Positions 26,701-37,022 are shown, counted from the stretch's first letter. The stretch is DNA of 64,000 nt from AP-15 sp963795485 (GCA_963795485.1 CAWCIL010000006.1:434001-498000), one strand, 5' to 3'. Notes: generated from the sequence alone by a model not told the origin. Program-made: numbers and translations.

Positions 26701-28415
26701 CTACCACCCGAGCGCGTAGGCGGCGCGGCGCGGGTCGGCGCCGGCTTCGATGACGCCGCGCTTCCGGTCGACATCGATCGCGCAGACTGCGCCCGCGGTC
26801 CAGGTCCAGTCGGGCCAGCGCTGGATCTCGTGGCCGCGGCGGGCGAGCTCGGCGATGACCCTCTCGGGGATGCGCGCTTCGATCGCCAGCCTTCCGGGGT
26901 AATATTCGAACGGGGCGAACGACGAGGGATAGCTGTAGCTGGCGAAACGCGGGCTCTCGATCGCTCCTTGCACATCCTGGCCAAAGACAAACCGGTTCAG
27001 CAATACCTGCAGCATCGCCTGCGTCTGCACGTCGCCGCCCGGCGTGCCGAACGGCAGAAACCGGTCGCCGCCCTTGATCGCCAGCGCCGGGTTGGGCGTC
27101 AGCCGCGGCCTCTTGCCCGGCGCCACGCCGGCCGGATGGCGCGGGTCGGGGCGCGATTGCGAGCCGCGGTTCGATGGAATGAGCCCGGTCCCCGGCACTA
27201 CCGGCGAGCCGTAGGAGCCGTCGCTCGGGGTCGCGGAGAAGATGTTGCCGTGGCGGTCGGCGACGCAGACATAGGAGGTGTCGGGCTCGGGGTTCGGATC
27301 GCCCGCGGCCGGCGCGAAGCGCCCGGTCGCGCGCCCGATCTCGCCCGCCGGCAGGCATCTCGGGCCAGGCCTGGTCGGGACGGATCAGTTTGCGCCGCTC
27401 GGCCGCGTATTCCTCGGAGATCAGGGTCGCCGAGCGGCACCTCGACCATCGCCGGGTCGCCGTAATAGGCCTCGCGGTCGGCAAAGGCGAGCTTCAGCGC
27501 CTCGGTCGCGCGATGAATGTAATCGGCGCTGTTGTGGCCGAGGCCGACGAGATCGGTGCCTTCGAGCAATGCCAGAGCCTGCAGCAGCACCGGCCCCTGG
27601 CACCAGGCGCCGCAGGTGAAGACTTCGAGGTCGCCAAACCGGCGCCGCTCCGGCCGAGTCACCGGCGAATGATATTCGGCCAGATCCTCGGCCGACAGCA
27701 GGCCGCCTTCCTGTTTCATGAACGCGACGATCTTCTTGGCGATGTCGCCGCGGTAAAAGGCGTCGTGCGCGGCTTCGAGCCCGGCCTCGCGGCTCCGTCC
27801 GGCGGCGGCGCGCTCCTCGTCGGCCATATATTGCAGCGAGCCGGCGAGGTCGGTCTGGCGGAACACTTCGCCCGCCTCGGGGACCCGCCCGTTCGGCAAA
27901 AAGATCGCCGCCGAGGACGGCCAGGCGCGATGGTCGGCCGCGTGCCGCTTCAGGCTGTCGGCCATCAACGGGTACATCGGAAAGCCGTCGCCGGCGAGCC
28001 GGATCGCCGCTGCGGCGACCTCGCCAAAGCTCATCGTGCCCCAGCGGCGCAGTGCGGTGATCCAGGCGTCGGGTGCGGCCGGGACGACGGTGCGCAACAC
28101 ACCCTTCGGGATCTTGCCATGGTGCTCGCGCATGAACAGTTCGGGGTCGAGCGCCTTCGGCCAGGGGCCGAGCCCGGCGATGGTCACGACCTCGCGGCTC
28201 TTCGCGTCATAGATCATGATCGGCGCGACCCCGGCGACATCGACCAGATCGCTCTGCAAGACGCCGAGGGCGATCCCGGCCGCGCAGCCGGCGTCGATCG
28301 CATTGCCGCCGGCCTCCAGGATCGCAAAGCCGGCGGTCGCGGCGAGGTAATGGCCGGCCGAGATCGCGTGGCGGGTCACGGCGATGGTCGGGCGGTGCGC
28401 CGATGCTGCGGTCAT
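26701..28415 (-). pseudogene. ggt: Gamma-glutamyltransferase, two frameshifts
   Basis: An Ntn-fold enzyme that cleaves gamma-glutamyl bonds such as in glutathione. The large subunit is clear: AILEAGGNAIDAGCAAGIAL, GVLRTVVPAAPDAW and HRATEALKLAFADREAYYGDP. The autoprocessing site is in the third part as PDTSYVCVADRHGNIFS, where the Thr would become the nucleophile. Then come GSYGSPVVPGTG and GDRFLPFGTPGGD. The frame shifts near 27425 (after LGDPDL, continuing ISEEYAAERR) and again near 27350 (after AWPEMP, continuing GEIGRATGRFAPAAGDP). Restored length is about 570 residues. No secretion signal is visible. It is not expressible as written. Confidence 0.85.
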
Positions 28416-28563
28416 GGCAAGCCCCTTGCGCGAGATTTGGCCTGCGCCACAGTAGCGCTCGACCGGCCGTCGGTAGAAGGGGCGTTGTCGCCGAGATGCG
28501 GGAATACGAGGGCTTTCTTGCACGCTGCCGGAACCGGGTTCGCGCCACAGCACCGGCGCTCGG

Positions 28564-29916
28564 ATGAGCCGACAGCAGGTCGATCGCGACGACGCGGTCG
28601 AGGGGCACGGCAGCCTGTTGGTCCTCGCCATGCTGGCGCCGCTGGCCGGGGCCGGCGTGGGGCTGATCGTCGCCATGTTTCGGCTGGCGCTGGACCGGGC
28701 CGACCATTGGCGCGAGGTGCTGATCGCCGATGCCCATGGCGACCGCCTCGCCGGGTTCGTGTCTCGTCGTCGCCGGCTGTGCTGCTGCGGTCGCCGCCGC
28801 CGCCTGGCTGGTGCGCCGGTGGTCGCCCTATGCCTCGGGCAGCGGCATCCCGCAGGTCGAGGCCGCACTCGCCGGCGAGCTGGCGCCGGCCCCGCCGCGG
28901 CTGATCCTGGTCAAGTTCGGCGGCGGGGTGCTCGCGATCGGCGCCGGCATGGCGCTCGGCCGCGAAGGCCCGAGCGTGCAGATGGGGGCGGTTGTCGCCG
29001 AGCACGTCGGCAAGGCCTTCCGTCGCTCCTGGCCCGATCTGCGCATCCTGCTCGCCGCCGGCGCGGGTGCGGGTCTCGCCGTCGCCTTCAACGCGCCGAT
29101 CGCCGGCTCGGTCTTCGTGATGGAGGAGCTGGTGCGGCGGTTCGAGCCCCGGATCGCGGTCGCCGCACTCGGCGCCTCGTCGGCGGCGATCCTGATCTCG
29201 CGCCTGTTCCTCGGCGATGCCCCGGATTTTCAGGTCGCGGTCTCGTCACAAGCCGTGATGGGGACCGGGCCGCTGCCGTTTGCCGTCGCCGCGAGCTGGC
29301 CGCTCTACGTCGCGATGGGCGCCGTCGCCGGGCTCGCCGCCGCGTTCTACAGCCGGGCGATTATCGGCGCCGTTGCGCTGGCCGAGCGGCTGCATCGCTG
29401 GCCGGTCGAGTTGCAGGCCGGCCTGATCGGCGCGCTCGTCGGCGTGGTCGCCTGGTTCGCGCCGAGGCTGGTCGGCGGCGGCGACGCGATCACCCAGCTT
29501 GTGTTCTCGGGCGGCGCGGCCTTCGGCATGATCCCGCTCGCCTTTGTGCTGCGCTTCGGCCTCGGTGCGGTGTGCTACGCCGCGCGCACGCCGGGCGGGC
29601 TGTTCGCACCGATGCTGGTGCTCGGCGCCCAGCTCGGCCTCGTCTGCGGCGTGCTGTTCCGGCTGGCCTTCCCCCATCTCGGCATCGAGCCCGAAGCCTT
29701 CGCCGTCGTCGGCATGGCGGCCTTTTTCGCCGGCGTCGTCCAGGCCCCGGTGACCGGGATCGTGCTCGCGACCGAGATGACCGCCGCCTTCACCACGCTG
29801 TTGCCGATGCTCGCCGCGTTCGCTTTGCCGCGATGGTGGTGGCCAACCGGCTGCGCATCGCGCCGATCTACGATCAGCTGCGCCAGCGCCTCGCCCGCAC
29901 CCCCTCGGCGCGATAA
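28564..29916 (+). pseudogene. clcA: ClC-family chloride channel/antiporter, two frameshifts
   Basis: A ClC H+/Cl- transporter of about 450 residues when restored. Selectivity motifs are present: GSGIP (first anion-binding loop), GREGPSVQ (second, including the gating Glu), GGLFAPMLVLGAQLG (third) and the late pore helix. The first 65 codons are in the frame that starts at 28564. The frame shifts near 28755-28770 to continue VVAGCAAAVAAAAWLV. It shifts back near 29825, so the natural end ANRLRIAPIYDQLRQRL at 29916 is in the first frame again. Two compensating indels in a fully conserved protein look more like sequence errors than old decay. It is divergent from ggt. Confidence 0.87.
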
Positions 29917-30009
29917 TCGCGGGCGCAGATCGCGATGGCGGCCGCGCACCTTGCTTTCTGGCACAACAGGGACGCGATCGGCCGCAACCGCAGCGAAGAG
30001 GCAGAGCGG

Positions 30010-31474
30010 ATGAGCGACTATGATCTGGTGATCCGCAACGGCACCGTGGCGACCGCGGCCGACACGACCCTGTGCGATGTTGGCATCCGGGACGGCGTCA
30101 TCGCCGCGCTCGGCCGCGGCCTCGGGGCCGGCGAGCGCGAGATCGACGCTTCCGGCAAGCTGGTGCTGCCGGGCGGGGTCGACAGCCATTGCCATATCGA
30201 GCAGCGCTCGTCGGCCGGGGTCGTGTGCGCCGACGATTTCTACAGCGCCACCGTCGCCGCCGCGTTCGGCGGCACCACCACGGTGATCCCGTTCGCCGCC
30301 CAGCATCGCGGCCAAAGCCTGCGCCGGGTGGTCGAGGACTACCGTGCCGCGGCCTTGCCCAAGGCGGTGATCGACTACGCCTTTCACCTGATCATCACCG
30401 ACCCGACCGCCGACGTCATGGGCCAGGAATTGCCGGCCTTGATCCGCGACGGCTACACCTCGTTCAAGGTCTACATGACCTATGATCTGTTGCAGCTCGA
30501 CGACGGGCAGATGCTCGACATCCTGGCGGTGGCGCGGCGCGAGGGCGCCTTGGTCATGGTCCACGCCGAGAATTACGACATGATCAAATGGCTGACGTCG
30601 CGGCTGCTGGAGCGTGGCCATGTGGCGCCGCGCTGGCACGCGGTCAGCCACGCCCGGCTCGCCGAGGGCGAGGCGACCAACCGCGCCGTCGCCCTGGCGC
30701 AGCTCTTGGACGTGCCGATCCTGATCGTCCACGTCTCGGCCGCCGAGGCGATCGAGGTCATCCGCAACGCCCAGACCAAGGGTCTCAAGATTTATGGCGA
30801 AACCTGCCCGCAATACCTGTTCCTGACCGCCGACGACATCGCCAAACCCGGCGTCGAGGGCGCCAAATTCTGCTGCAGCCCGCCGCCGCGCGATCATGCC
30901 GCGCAAGAGGCGGTGTGGGCGGGCCTCCAAAACGGCACGTTCCAGGTGTTCTCCTCCGACCACGCGCCCTACCGCTACGACGCTTCCGGCAAGCTGCCGC
31001 ATGGCGACAAGACCAATTTCAAGGACATCGCCAACGGCGTCCCCGGCATCGAATTGCGCCTGCCGTTATTGTTTTCCGAGGGTGTGCGCCAAGGCCGGCT
31101 CGACCTCAACCAGTTCGTCGCCCTGACCGCGAGCAACCACGCCAAGCTCTACGGGCTCTATCCGAAAAAGGGCACGATCGCGGTCGGCAGCGACGCCGAC
31201 ATCGCGATCTGGGACCCCGAGCGCGAAACCACGATCAGCTGGGGCATGCTGCACGACAATGTCGGCTACACCCCCTATGAAGGCCGCCATCTGCACGGCT
31301 GGCCGGTCACGGTCCTGAGCCGCGGCCGCATCGTCGTCGACAACGGCGCGCTTGGCCGCCCCGCGCGGCAGCGGCCAGTTCCTGCCCTGCGCCCTCTCCA
31401 CCTTCGCCAAGCCCGCCGGCGTGCCGGTCCCCGAGCTCGCCCTCGCCGCGACGAGCGGCGCGCCGCTGGTCTGA
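30010..31474 (+). pseudogene. D-hydantoinase/dihydropyrimidinase, frameshifted near the end
   Basis: A cyclic amidohydrolase opening hydantoins or dihydropyrimidines to N-carbamoyl amino acids. Metal ligands are visible: HCH in GVDSHCHIEQRS, the lysine to be carboxylated in TSFKVYMTYD, His in VMVHAEN and LIVHVSAAEA, and the Asp in FSSDHAPYRYD. GTFQVFSSDHAPY is characteristic. Near 31360 a one-base shift scrambles the last 35 codons. The other frame restores RGSGQFLPCALSTFAKPAG and a stop at 31474, giving about 488 residues. The start at 30010 follows a GA-rich ribosome site. The downstream carbamoylase (34577) makes a hydantoin-to-D-amino-acid pathway likely. Confidence 0.88.
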
Positions 31475-31593
31475 ACTTGGCTGACCGGTTTAGCCTCGCA
31501 TGCACGGTAGGTCTGGTGCCCGCACATATTTACCGGACACGCGGTTGCATGAAGGACGCGAACCCAAAATTCAGCAGAGGGCGAGGTCATGTG

Positions 31594-31621
31594 TTGACAC
31601 ATCGCCCGGCGATGCTACCTT
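31594..31621 (+). promoter_or_regulatory. Candidate sigma-70 promoter of the antitoxin stub
   Basis: TTGACA at 31594-31599 is a perfect -35 box. TACCTT at 31616-31621, after 16 bases, is a fair -10 box. The ATG of the stub is at 31629, so the mRNA would have almost no leader, as is common for toxin-antitoxin operons. Confidence 0.4.
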
Positions 31622-31628
31622 GGATGGC

Positions 31629-31718
31629 ATGGAAATTCATCTCGCGCCCGATCAGGAAGCCCATCTTGCCGCGCTCGCCGCCCGTGCCAGGCGCAGCGAA
31701 GGAGCTTGGCCCGAGTGA
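31629..31718 (+). pseudogene. Stub of a small antitoxin-like protein
   Basis: Twenty-nine codons beginning MEIHLAPDQEAHLAALAAR, the typical opening of short type II antitoxin/addiction-module proteins, then an early stop. Such proteins usually continue for another 40-60 residues and are followed by a PIN or RelE/ParE toxin. Neither is found in any frame downstream. It is best read as a leftover of a toxin-antitoxin pair, at the left edge of the foreign insert between the hydantoinase and the carbamoylase. Confidence 0.4.
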
Positions 31719-31904
31719 TGATTTCTGGCAAATGGCAGATAAGATGGATCTGGAAAACGCCGGGTTTGCGCTTGCGTATGAGCCGCCCCTAGGGTGGCTT
31801 TCCGGTGGCGAACTAGAAGGGAAACTCGTCAGCAACCACTTCTAGGTTGATAATATTTTCAAACGTCTCCGTTGTCGTAAGCACCTTAACCACGGACTTA
31901 CCGG

Positions 31905-32678
31905 TCAACCTGTACGAATCTTTAGTTCTTCTCCATTGAAGGAATATGCTAGTACCTTCTGGCCGACAAGCTTCACTTGTGCCCATCCGCCTTTCATCAC
32001 ACGACCGACGGGCGACCGGATAAGATGCCGTATCTGATATTCGCTAAGGTCGGAGACGGTATTCAGGCATTCCTGATTGTCCTGCGAAAAACTCCAGCCC
32101 TTACCGGTATAAAAATATATTGTTTCGATCTTCGGCGAATTGATTGTCGATCTATTATGGATATCTAGGTATAGGTCTACTGTAGCCGTAGCCGAATATT
32201 TTGTTTTTGTTAAAGCCCCCTCGATCTTTCCAAGTTCAACGTGGATGGGGCTTTCCCTTGCTTCTAGCTCGACCTTCACAGCAGCAAGGTCTATCGTTAG
32301 TTTTCGCTTCAGCGCGACAATGGAGTTGTCGTAGACAATGTGGCGCTGGTGCTTCAGGTCGAACGGGATGTCCGCTGCATCTGATGTGAGCAAAATAGAG
32401 GTTTTTTGTTTTGCATGAGCATATCCAACCTCGTAAAAGACGTTAGGATTTCTCCCGGTCATGTCGGCAATTATAAAGTCGCACGCATCAATTTGGTTAT
32501 ATATCCTCTCTAAAATTCCCTCCTTGTGGAACACCTGCTCATCAACTCGCGCTGCAATCATCCCAAGCTCTCCGACCGCCGCCTTTATCCCAAGGCGATA
32601 TACGTCGTCAAAGCGGGCCTCGAATGGCATCAGGACAAAGGCAAAAAGTTTTTCCTTTGCGGTCATGCGAGTAAGCAT
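31905..32678 (-). CDS. Nucleoside 2-deoxyribosyltransferase/TIR-like protein with unknown C-terminal domain
   Basis: A 257-residue soluble protein of much lower G+C (near 48 percent) than the neighbours. Residues about 10-110 form a Rossmann-like domain: FVLMPFEARFDDVY, then EGILERIYNQIDACDFIIADMTGRNPNVFYEVGYAHA (in two adjoining motifs), then ILLTSDAADIPFDLK. The aspartate in IIADMTG and the glutamate in FYEVGYAHA fit the catalytic layout of the deoxyribosyltransferase/TIR-like fold, which hydrolyses or transfers nucleosides or NAD. Residues about 140-257 are beta-rich with no family I know. Proteins of this type are often seen in defence islands, but no partner effector or sensor is visible here. 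Starts are ATG 32678 or 32666. Confidence 0.6.
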   Translation of the reverse strand: MLTRMTAKEKLFAFVLMPFEARFDDVYRLGIKAAVGELGMIAARVDEQVFHKEGILERIYNQIDACDFIIADMTGRNPNVFYEVGYAHAKQKTSILLTSDAADIPFDLKHQRHIVYDNSIVALKRKLTIDLAAVKVELEARESPIHVELGKIEGALTKTKYSATATVDLYLDIHNRSTINSPKIETIYFYTGKGWSFSQDNQECLNTVSDLSEYQIRHLIRSPVGRVMKGGWAQVKLVGQKVLAYSFNGEELKIRTG

Positions 32679-32828
32679 CGCTCCGCTTCGATGTTGTCGT
32701 CAACAGGTGGGAAATCAGTGTCAGTGGCTTTGACCCTTGCCTAGCCCCCGATCACCGAAGCAGACTCCTATGACTGCCACTGGCCAGGGGCGCTGTCAAG
32801 ATCCCGCGCGTTTGCGGTGATGTACGGA

Positions 32829-34080
32829 GATTTGTGTCAGGGCTGTGAGAGGGGGTACTCGGCGGATTGCCGAGGTCCGCAAAGGAGCACCCCCAATGCC
32901 ACAGGCTGTGACGATCGCGAGCTTACCGAGAGCATTCGAGTTGGTGAAGGGATGCAGGCGCAAGGGCTGGAATGGGGCGATGGCTACCGGGGCCTTGGTC
33001 GGACGGCGCTCGCCGCGATCCTTCAGGATCAGATGTCGGGCGCGATCGATGCGCATCTCGACCGGATGGCCGCGCTCGACCAGGCGGACCGGCGCAACGG
33101 CTCCTATCGGCGGCATCTGTTGACCGAGTTGGGCGAGATCGAGCTCGCGGTGCCGCGCACTCGCCGTTTCGCGCCGATCGCGGTGCTGCGCGCCTATGCG
33201 CGGCGAGCCGAGCAGCTCGACCGCATGATCCTGGCCTGCTTCGTGCTCGGATTGTCGACGCGCAAGGTCGGCGAAGCGCTGCTGCCGATCCTGGGACGTC
33301 CGATCAGTCCGGCGACGGTGAGCACGGTTGCCAAGCAGCTCGATGCCGTGGTTGCCGCTTTCCATGCCCGGCCGCTCAAAGAGCGCTACCGGGTGCTAAT
33401 GCTCGATGGCGTCGTGCTCGCCCGCAAGACCGGCGCCGGCGCGATCCGCCGGCCGGTATTGGTTGCCCTCGGGTTGCGGCCCGACGGCAAGAAGGAGGTC
33501 ATCGACTTTCGCCTGGCGCAGAGCGAGAGCGCCGCCGAATGGGAGCGCTTTCTCGGCGACCTGATCCGCCGCGGCCTCACCGGCGACGGCCTCGAGATGA
33601 TCTGTGTCGACGGCGGTGCCGGGCTGTTGGCGGCATTGCCGACCGCCTATCCCGGCCTCCCCGTCCAGCGCTGCTGGGCGCACAAGATGCGCAATGTGCT
33701 GGCCAAGGTGCGTCGGGCCGACCAGCCTGCCGTCAAGGCCGATCTGCAGGCCGTGATGAATGCCAACACGCTGCCCCAGGCACGCTCCGCCGCCCGCCGT
33801 TTCGCCGACCATTGGGAAACAAGACTATCCCAAAGCGGTCGCCTGTCTGCGCAACGATCTCGACGAGCTCTTGACCTGCTGGCGCTACAAATCGCTCGCC
33901 GAGCGCAAGAAGGTCAGAACCACCAACGCCATCGAGCGCCGCTTTCGCGAAGTCAGACGGCGAACCCGCCCGATGGGCGTCTTCTCCGATCGCACCTCGA
34001 TGGACCGCATCCTATTCGCCGTCTTCAATCACGAAAACCGCAACCAAGGCGTCAGCACCCCTCTCCTGCTGACACAACCC
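32829..34080 (+). mobile_element. IS256-family (mutator-type) insertion sequence
   Basis: The ends carry related inverted repeats: TTTGTGTCAGGGCTGTGAG near 32831 and, on the other strand, GGGTTGTGTCAGCAGGAGAG from 34080 inward, sharing TTGTGTCAG and a GAGAGGGG block. Exact ends are approximate, and the transposase stop falls a few bases beyond the right repeat. No clear 8-9 base target duplication was seen. The transposase has two frameshifts, so this copy is probably dead. Confidence 0.75.
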
Positions 34081-34086
34081 TTTTGA
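32896..34086 (+). pseudogene. IS256-family transposase, two frameshifts
   Basis: A mutator-type DDE transposase. It probably starts at 32896 (MPQAVTIASL). A missing base near 32925 moves the frame to LTESIRVGEGMQAQGLEWG. The core follows: LTELGEIELAVPRTRRF, LGLSTRKVGEALLPIL and RPISPATVS, with the first Asp in RVLMLDGVVLARK and the second in MICVDGGAGLL. A second shift near 33825 leads to DYPKAVACLRNDLDELL and the catalytic Glu in TTNAIERRFREVRRR. The stop is at 34086. Restored length is about 396 residues, normal for the family. Confidence 0.85.
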
Positions 34087-34576
34087 CGTCACCCGCGTTT
34101 GCGGGCCTTCGGTTTTGCTGCCCGTCGCCGGTTGATCCGAGGGAGCGCGGCCAGCACGCGTAGGGCGGACAAGCGCAGCGCATTCCGCCGTTCTGTGAGG
34201 CCGGGTGCACGGCAAAATTGCCGTAATCGCATCCTATGGTGCGGGCCGAGACGATGGTCGGGAGCCGGGCGCATTGCAACATTTGCGGTGTCGATGCCGA
34301 CAGGGGCGGGCGGAGGAGCCTGTTAATCACCTGCAAAAAACAGGCGGAACAGGATGCGCGGGGCATTTCGGGAGGATCGGTCGGGCAATTTCGCGGGTCG
34401 ACGGCGCCGCCGCCATCGCTGCCTGTCGAACGAGCCGAGACCGCTTGCGGGGGCGGGAGAGATCGGCCGCGGGTTTTGCTGCAGATTCGCTGCAGATATC
34501 AGCGGGAACAGCGGGGCCGATGCACGCACGCAATCGTTTGCGGTAAGCTCGGCGGCCGAGCGTTGTCGTCAGGAGA
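34087..34576. other. 490 bases without a recognisable gene
   Basis: Short open frames exist on both strands but none shows a ribosome site or family motif. A hairpin-forming repeat of the type GTAGGGCGGAC...TCCGCC lies at 34160-34189 (stem GGCGGA/TCCGCC), a kind of dispersed element. The region separates the IS256 element from the carbamoylase and probably holds that gene's promoter near its right end. Confidence 0.4.
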
Positions 34577-35519
34577 ATGGCCTTGTCCCGCAAGCTGAAC
34601 GCCGCCGTCGCCCAGCTCGGGCCGATCCACCTCGCCGACAGCCGGGCTGCGGTCGTCAAGCGGCTGATGGCGCTGCTGCGCGAGGCCTATGGGCGCGGCG
34701 CCCGGTTTGTCGTGTTTCCCGAACTGGCGCTTGACGACGTTTTTTCCGCGCTGGTGGATGACCGACCAGGCCGAGATCGACCGGTTTTTCGAGCGCGAGA
34801 TGCCGAATGCCGAGACCCGGCCACTGTTCGATCTGGCCAAGGAACTCGGGGTCGGGTTCTATCTCGGCTATGCCGAACTGACCCAAGAAAAGGGCGAGGC
34901 GCGGCGCTACAACACCGCGATCCTGGTCGATCCGGCGGGCCGGATCGTCGGCCGCTACCGCAAGATCCACCTGCCGGGGCATGCCGAGCATCTGCCCGAG
35001 GCGCCGTTCCAGCATCTCGAAAAGCGCTATTTCGATGTCGGCAACGAGGGCTTCAGGGTGTGGCGCGCCTTCGACGCGGTTATCGGCATGTGCATCTGCA
35101 ACGACCGGCGCTGGCCCGAGACCTGGCGCGTCATGGGATTGCAGGGGGTCGAGATCGTGGCGCTCGGCTACAACACGCCGATTGAAAACATTCACCACCG
35201 CGAACCCGAGCACCTGCGGATGTTTCATCATCTGCTCTCGTTGCAGGCTGGGGCGTATCAGAACGCATCTTGGGTGTTGGCGGCGGCCAAATGCGGCGCC
35301 GAGGACGGGTTTGCGATGATCGGCGGCTCGGCCATCGTGGCGCCGACCGGCGAGATCGCGGCGCAGGCCCTGAGCGAAGAGGACGAAATCATCGCCGCCA
35401 GCCTCGACCTCGATCTCGGCGACTATCTGCGGCGCACCGTGTTCGATTTCGCCAAGCACCGCCGCATCGAGCATTACCGCCTGATCGCCGAGCGCACCGG
35501 CGCCCGAACCGAGGTTTAG
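34577..35519 (+). pseudogene. N-carbamoyl-D-amino-acid hydrolase (D-carbamoylase), frameshifted
   Basis: A carbon-nitrogen hydrolase that converts N-carbamoyl-D-amino acids to D-amino acids, ammonia and CO2. The nitrilase-type triad is present: Glu in VVFPELAL, Lys in YRKIHLPGH and Cys in GMCICNDRRWPETW. TTFFPRWWMTDQAEIDRFFE and GYNTPIENIHH are hallmarks of the D-carbamoylase subfamily. One extra base near 34730, between the Glu and TTFFPRWW, breaks the frame. Restored length is about 313 residues, as expected. The start at 34577 follows AGGAG with unusually short spacing. It forms a logical pathway with the hydantoinase upstream and possibly the MFS transporter downstream (64 bases on). Confidence 0.9.
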
Positions 35520-35585
35520 CCGCCGGCTTTCCCGCCTCCAGGCAATTTTTTGGCGAACCCGTCCGGCGGCGAGCGTTACCTCTCC

Positions 35586-37022
35586 ATGTCCGACCACACC
35601 GCGATCATCGAAACCGACATCCCGGCGCGGCTCGACCGGCTGCCCTGGACCGGGTTTCATACCCTTGTCGTCGCGGCGCTCGGCATCACCTGGATCTTGG
35701 ACGGGCTCGAAGTAACCTTGGCGGGCTCGATTGCCGGCGCCTTGCAAGAGAGCCCGGTGCTGCATTTTTCGGCCGCCGAGATAGGCGGCGTCGGCAGCGC
35801 CTATCTCGCCGGCGCGGTCGCGGGCGCGCTCATATTCGGCTACCTGACCGACCGGTTTGGCCGCCGCAAATTGTTCTTCGTGACCTTGGGGGTTTATCTG
35901 GTGGCGACCGCGGCAACGGCCGCCTCGTGGAATTTCTGGAGCTTCGCCCTCTTCCGCTTTCTGACCGGCGCCGGCATCGGCGGCGAGTATGCGGCGATCA
36001 ATTCGGCGATCCAGGAGTTCGTGCCGGCGCGGTTTCGCGGCCGCACCGACCTCGCGGTCAACGGCAGCTTTTGGCTCGGCGCCGCACTCGGCGCCGGCGG
36101 TGCGGTGAGCGTGCTGCAGCCGGGCTGGCTGCCTCCCGATGTCGGCTGGCGCGCCGCCTTCGGGATCGGCGCCGTGCTCGGCCTCGGCATCCTGATGCTG
36201 CGCCGGCACATCCCGGAAAGCCCGCGCTGGCTGATGCTGCACGACCGTTTGCCCGAGGCCGAGACCGTGATCGGCGAAATCGAGCGCCGGGCCGGGGAGG
36301 GTGCGCTGCCCCCGGTCCCGGCCGAAAAGCGCATGCGCTTCGCCGCTTCCTCGCGCACCGCGGTCGGCCGCATGGTGCTGGCGATCTTGCGCGACTACCC
36401 GCGGCGCGCCCTTTTGGGCCTGGTGCTGATGGCGGCGCAGGCGTTCTTCTACAACGCGATCTTCTTTTCCTACGCGCTGGTCCTGATCCGGTTCTACCAT
36501 GTGCCCTCGGATGCGGTCGGCTGGTACATCCTGCCGTTCGCGCTCGGCAATTTTGTCGGGCCGCTGGTGCTGGGCCCGCTGTTCGACACCCTCGGCCGCA
36601 AGCCGATGATCGGTGCCACCTACGCGCTCTCGGGGATCTTGCTGGCGATCGTCGGCTGGCTATTCCGCGAGGGTGTGCTCGGCGCCGGCGAGCTGACCGC
36701 ATGCTGGACCGGCATCTTCTTTTTTGCCTCGGCCGCGGCGAGTGCGGCCTATCTGACCGTCAGCGAGAGCTTTCCGCTCGAGGCGCGGGCATTGGCCATC
36801 GCGATCTTCTACGCGCTCGGCACCGCGACCGGCGGGGTCGTCGCCCCTTGGCTGTTCGGCATGCTGGTCGGCACCGGCGAGCGCGGTGCCGTCTTCGCCG
36901 GCTATCTTCTCGGCGCCGGCTTGATGATCGTCGCGGCCCTGACCGAGTTCGCGATCGGCATCAAGGCCGAGCGGCAATCCTTGGAGAGCGTCGCCCGGCC
37001 GATTTCGGCGCTCGGCGATTAG
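35586..37022 (+). CDS. Major facilitator superfamily transporter, sugar/aromatic-acid type
   Basis: A 478-residue, 12-helix inner-membrane carrier. The family signatures are GYLTDRFGRRKLFF between helices 2 and 3, RFLTGAGIGGEYAAINSAIQEFVPARFRGR, the mid-protein PESPRWLM, and LFDTLGRKPMIG in the second half. It resembles the metabolite:H+ symporters. The start is the ATG at 35586 rather than an upstream TTG. It follows the D-carbamoylase closely on the same strand, so uptake of hydantoins or carbamoyl compounds, or export of D-amino acids, is a reasonable guess but is not shown by the sequence. It is intact. Confidence 0.88.
   Translation: MSDHTAIIETDIPARLDRLPWTGFHTLVVAALGITWILDGLEVTLAGSIAGALQESPVLHFSAAEIGGVGSAYLAGAVAGALIFGYLTDRFGRRKLFFVTLGVYLVATAATAASWNFWSFALFRFLTGAGIGGEYAAINSAIQEFVPARFRGRTDLAVNGSFWLGAALGAGGAVSVLQPGWLPPDVGWRAAFGIGAVLGLGILMLRRHIPESPRWLMLHDRLPEAETVIGEIERRAGEGALPPVPAEKRMRFAASSRTAVGRMVLAILRDYPRRALLGLVLMAAQAFFYNAIFFSYALVLIRFYHVPSDAVGWYILPFALGNFVGPLVLGPLFDTLGRKPMIGATYALSGILLAIVGWLFREGVLGAGELTACWTGIFFFASAAASAAYLTVSESFPLEARALAIAIFYALGTATGGVVAPWLFGMLVGTGERGAVFAGYLLGAGLMIVAALTEFAIGIKAERQSLESVARPISALGD

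Noticed and set aside
26701..31474. A new split-gene or recoding system explaining the repeated frameshifts
   Set aside because: The shifts are in both directions, occur in unrelated genes including transposases, and have no shared slippery site or structure; error or decay is simpler.
34205..34546. 113-codon plus-strand frame between IS256 and the carbamoylase
   Set aside because: No ribosome site or family motif, and overlapping frames of similar length exist on both strands.
34656..36500. Open frame of 614 codons on the minus strand
   Set aside because: It lies opposite the D-carbamoylase and MFS genes, both with strong family motifs; the translation is low-complexity.
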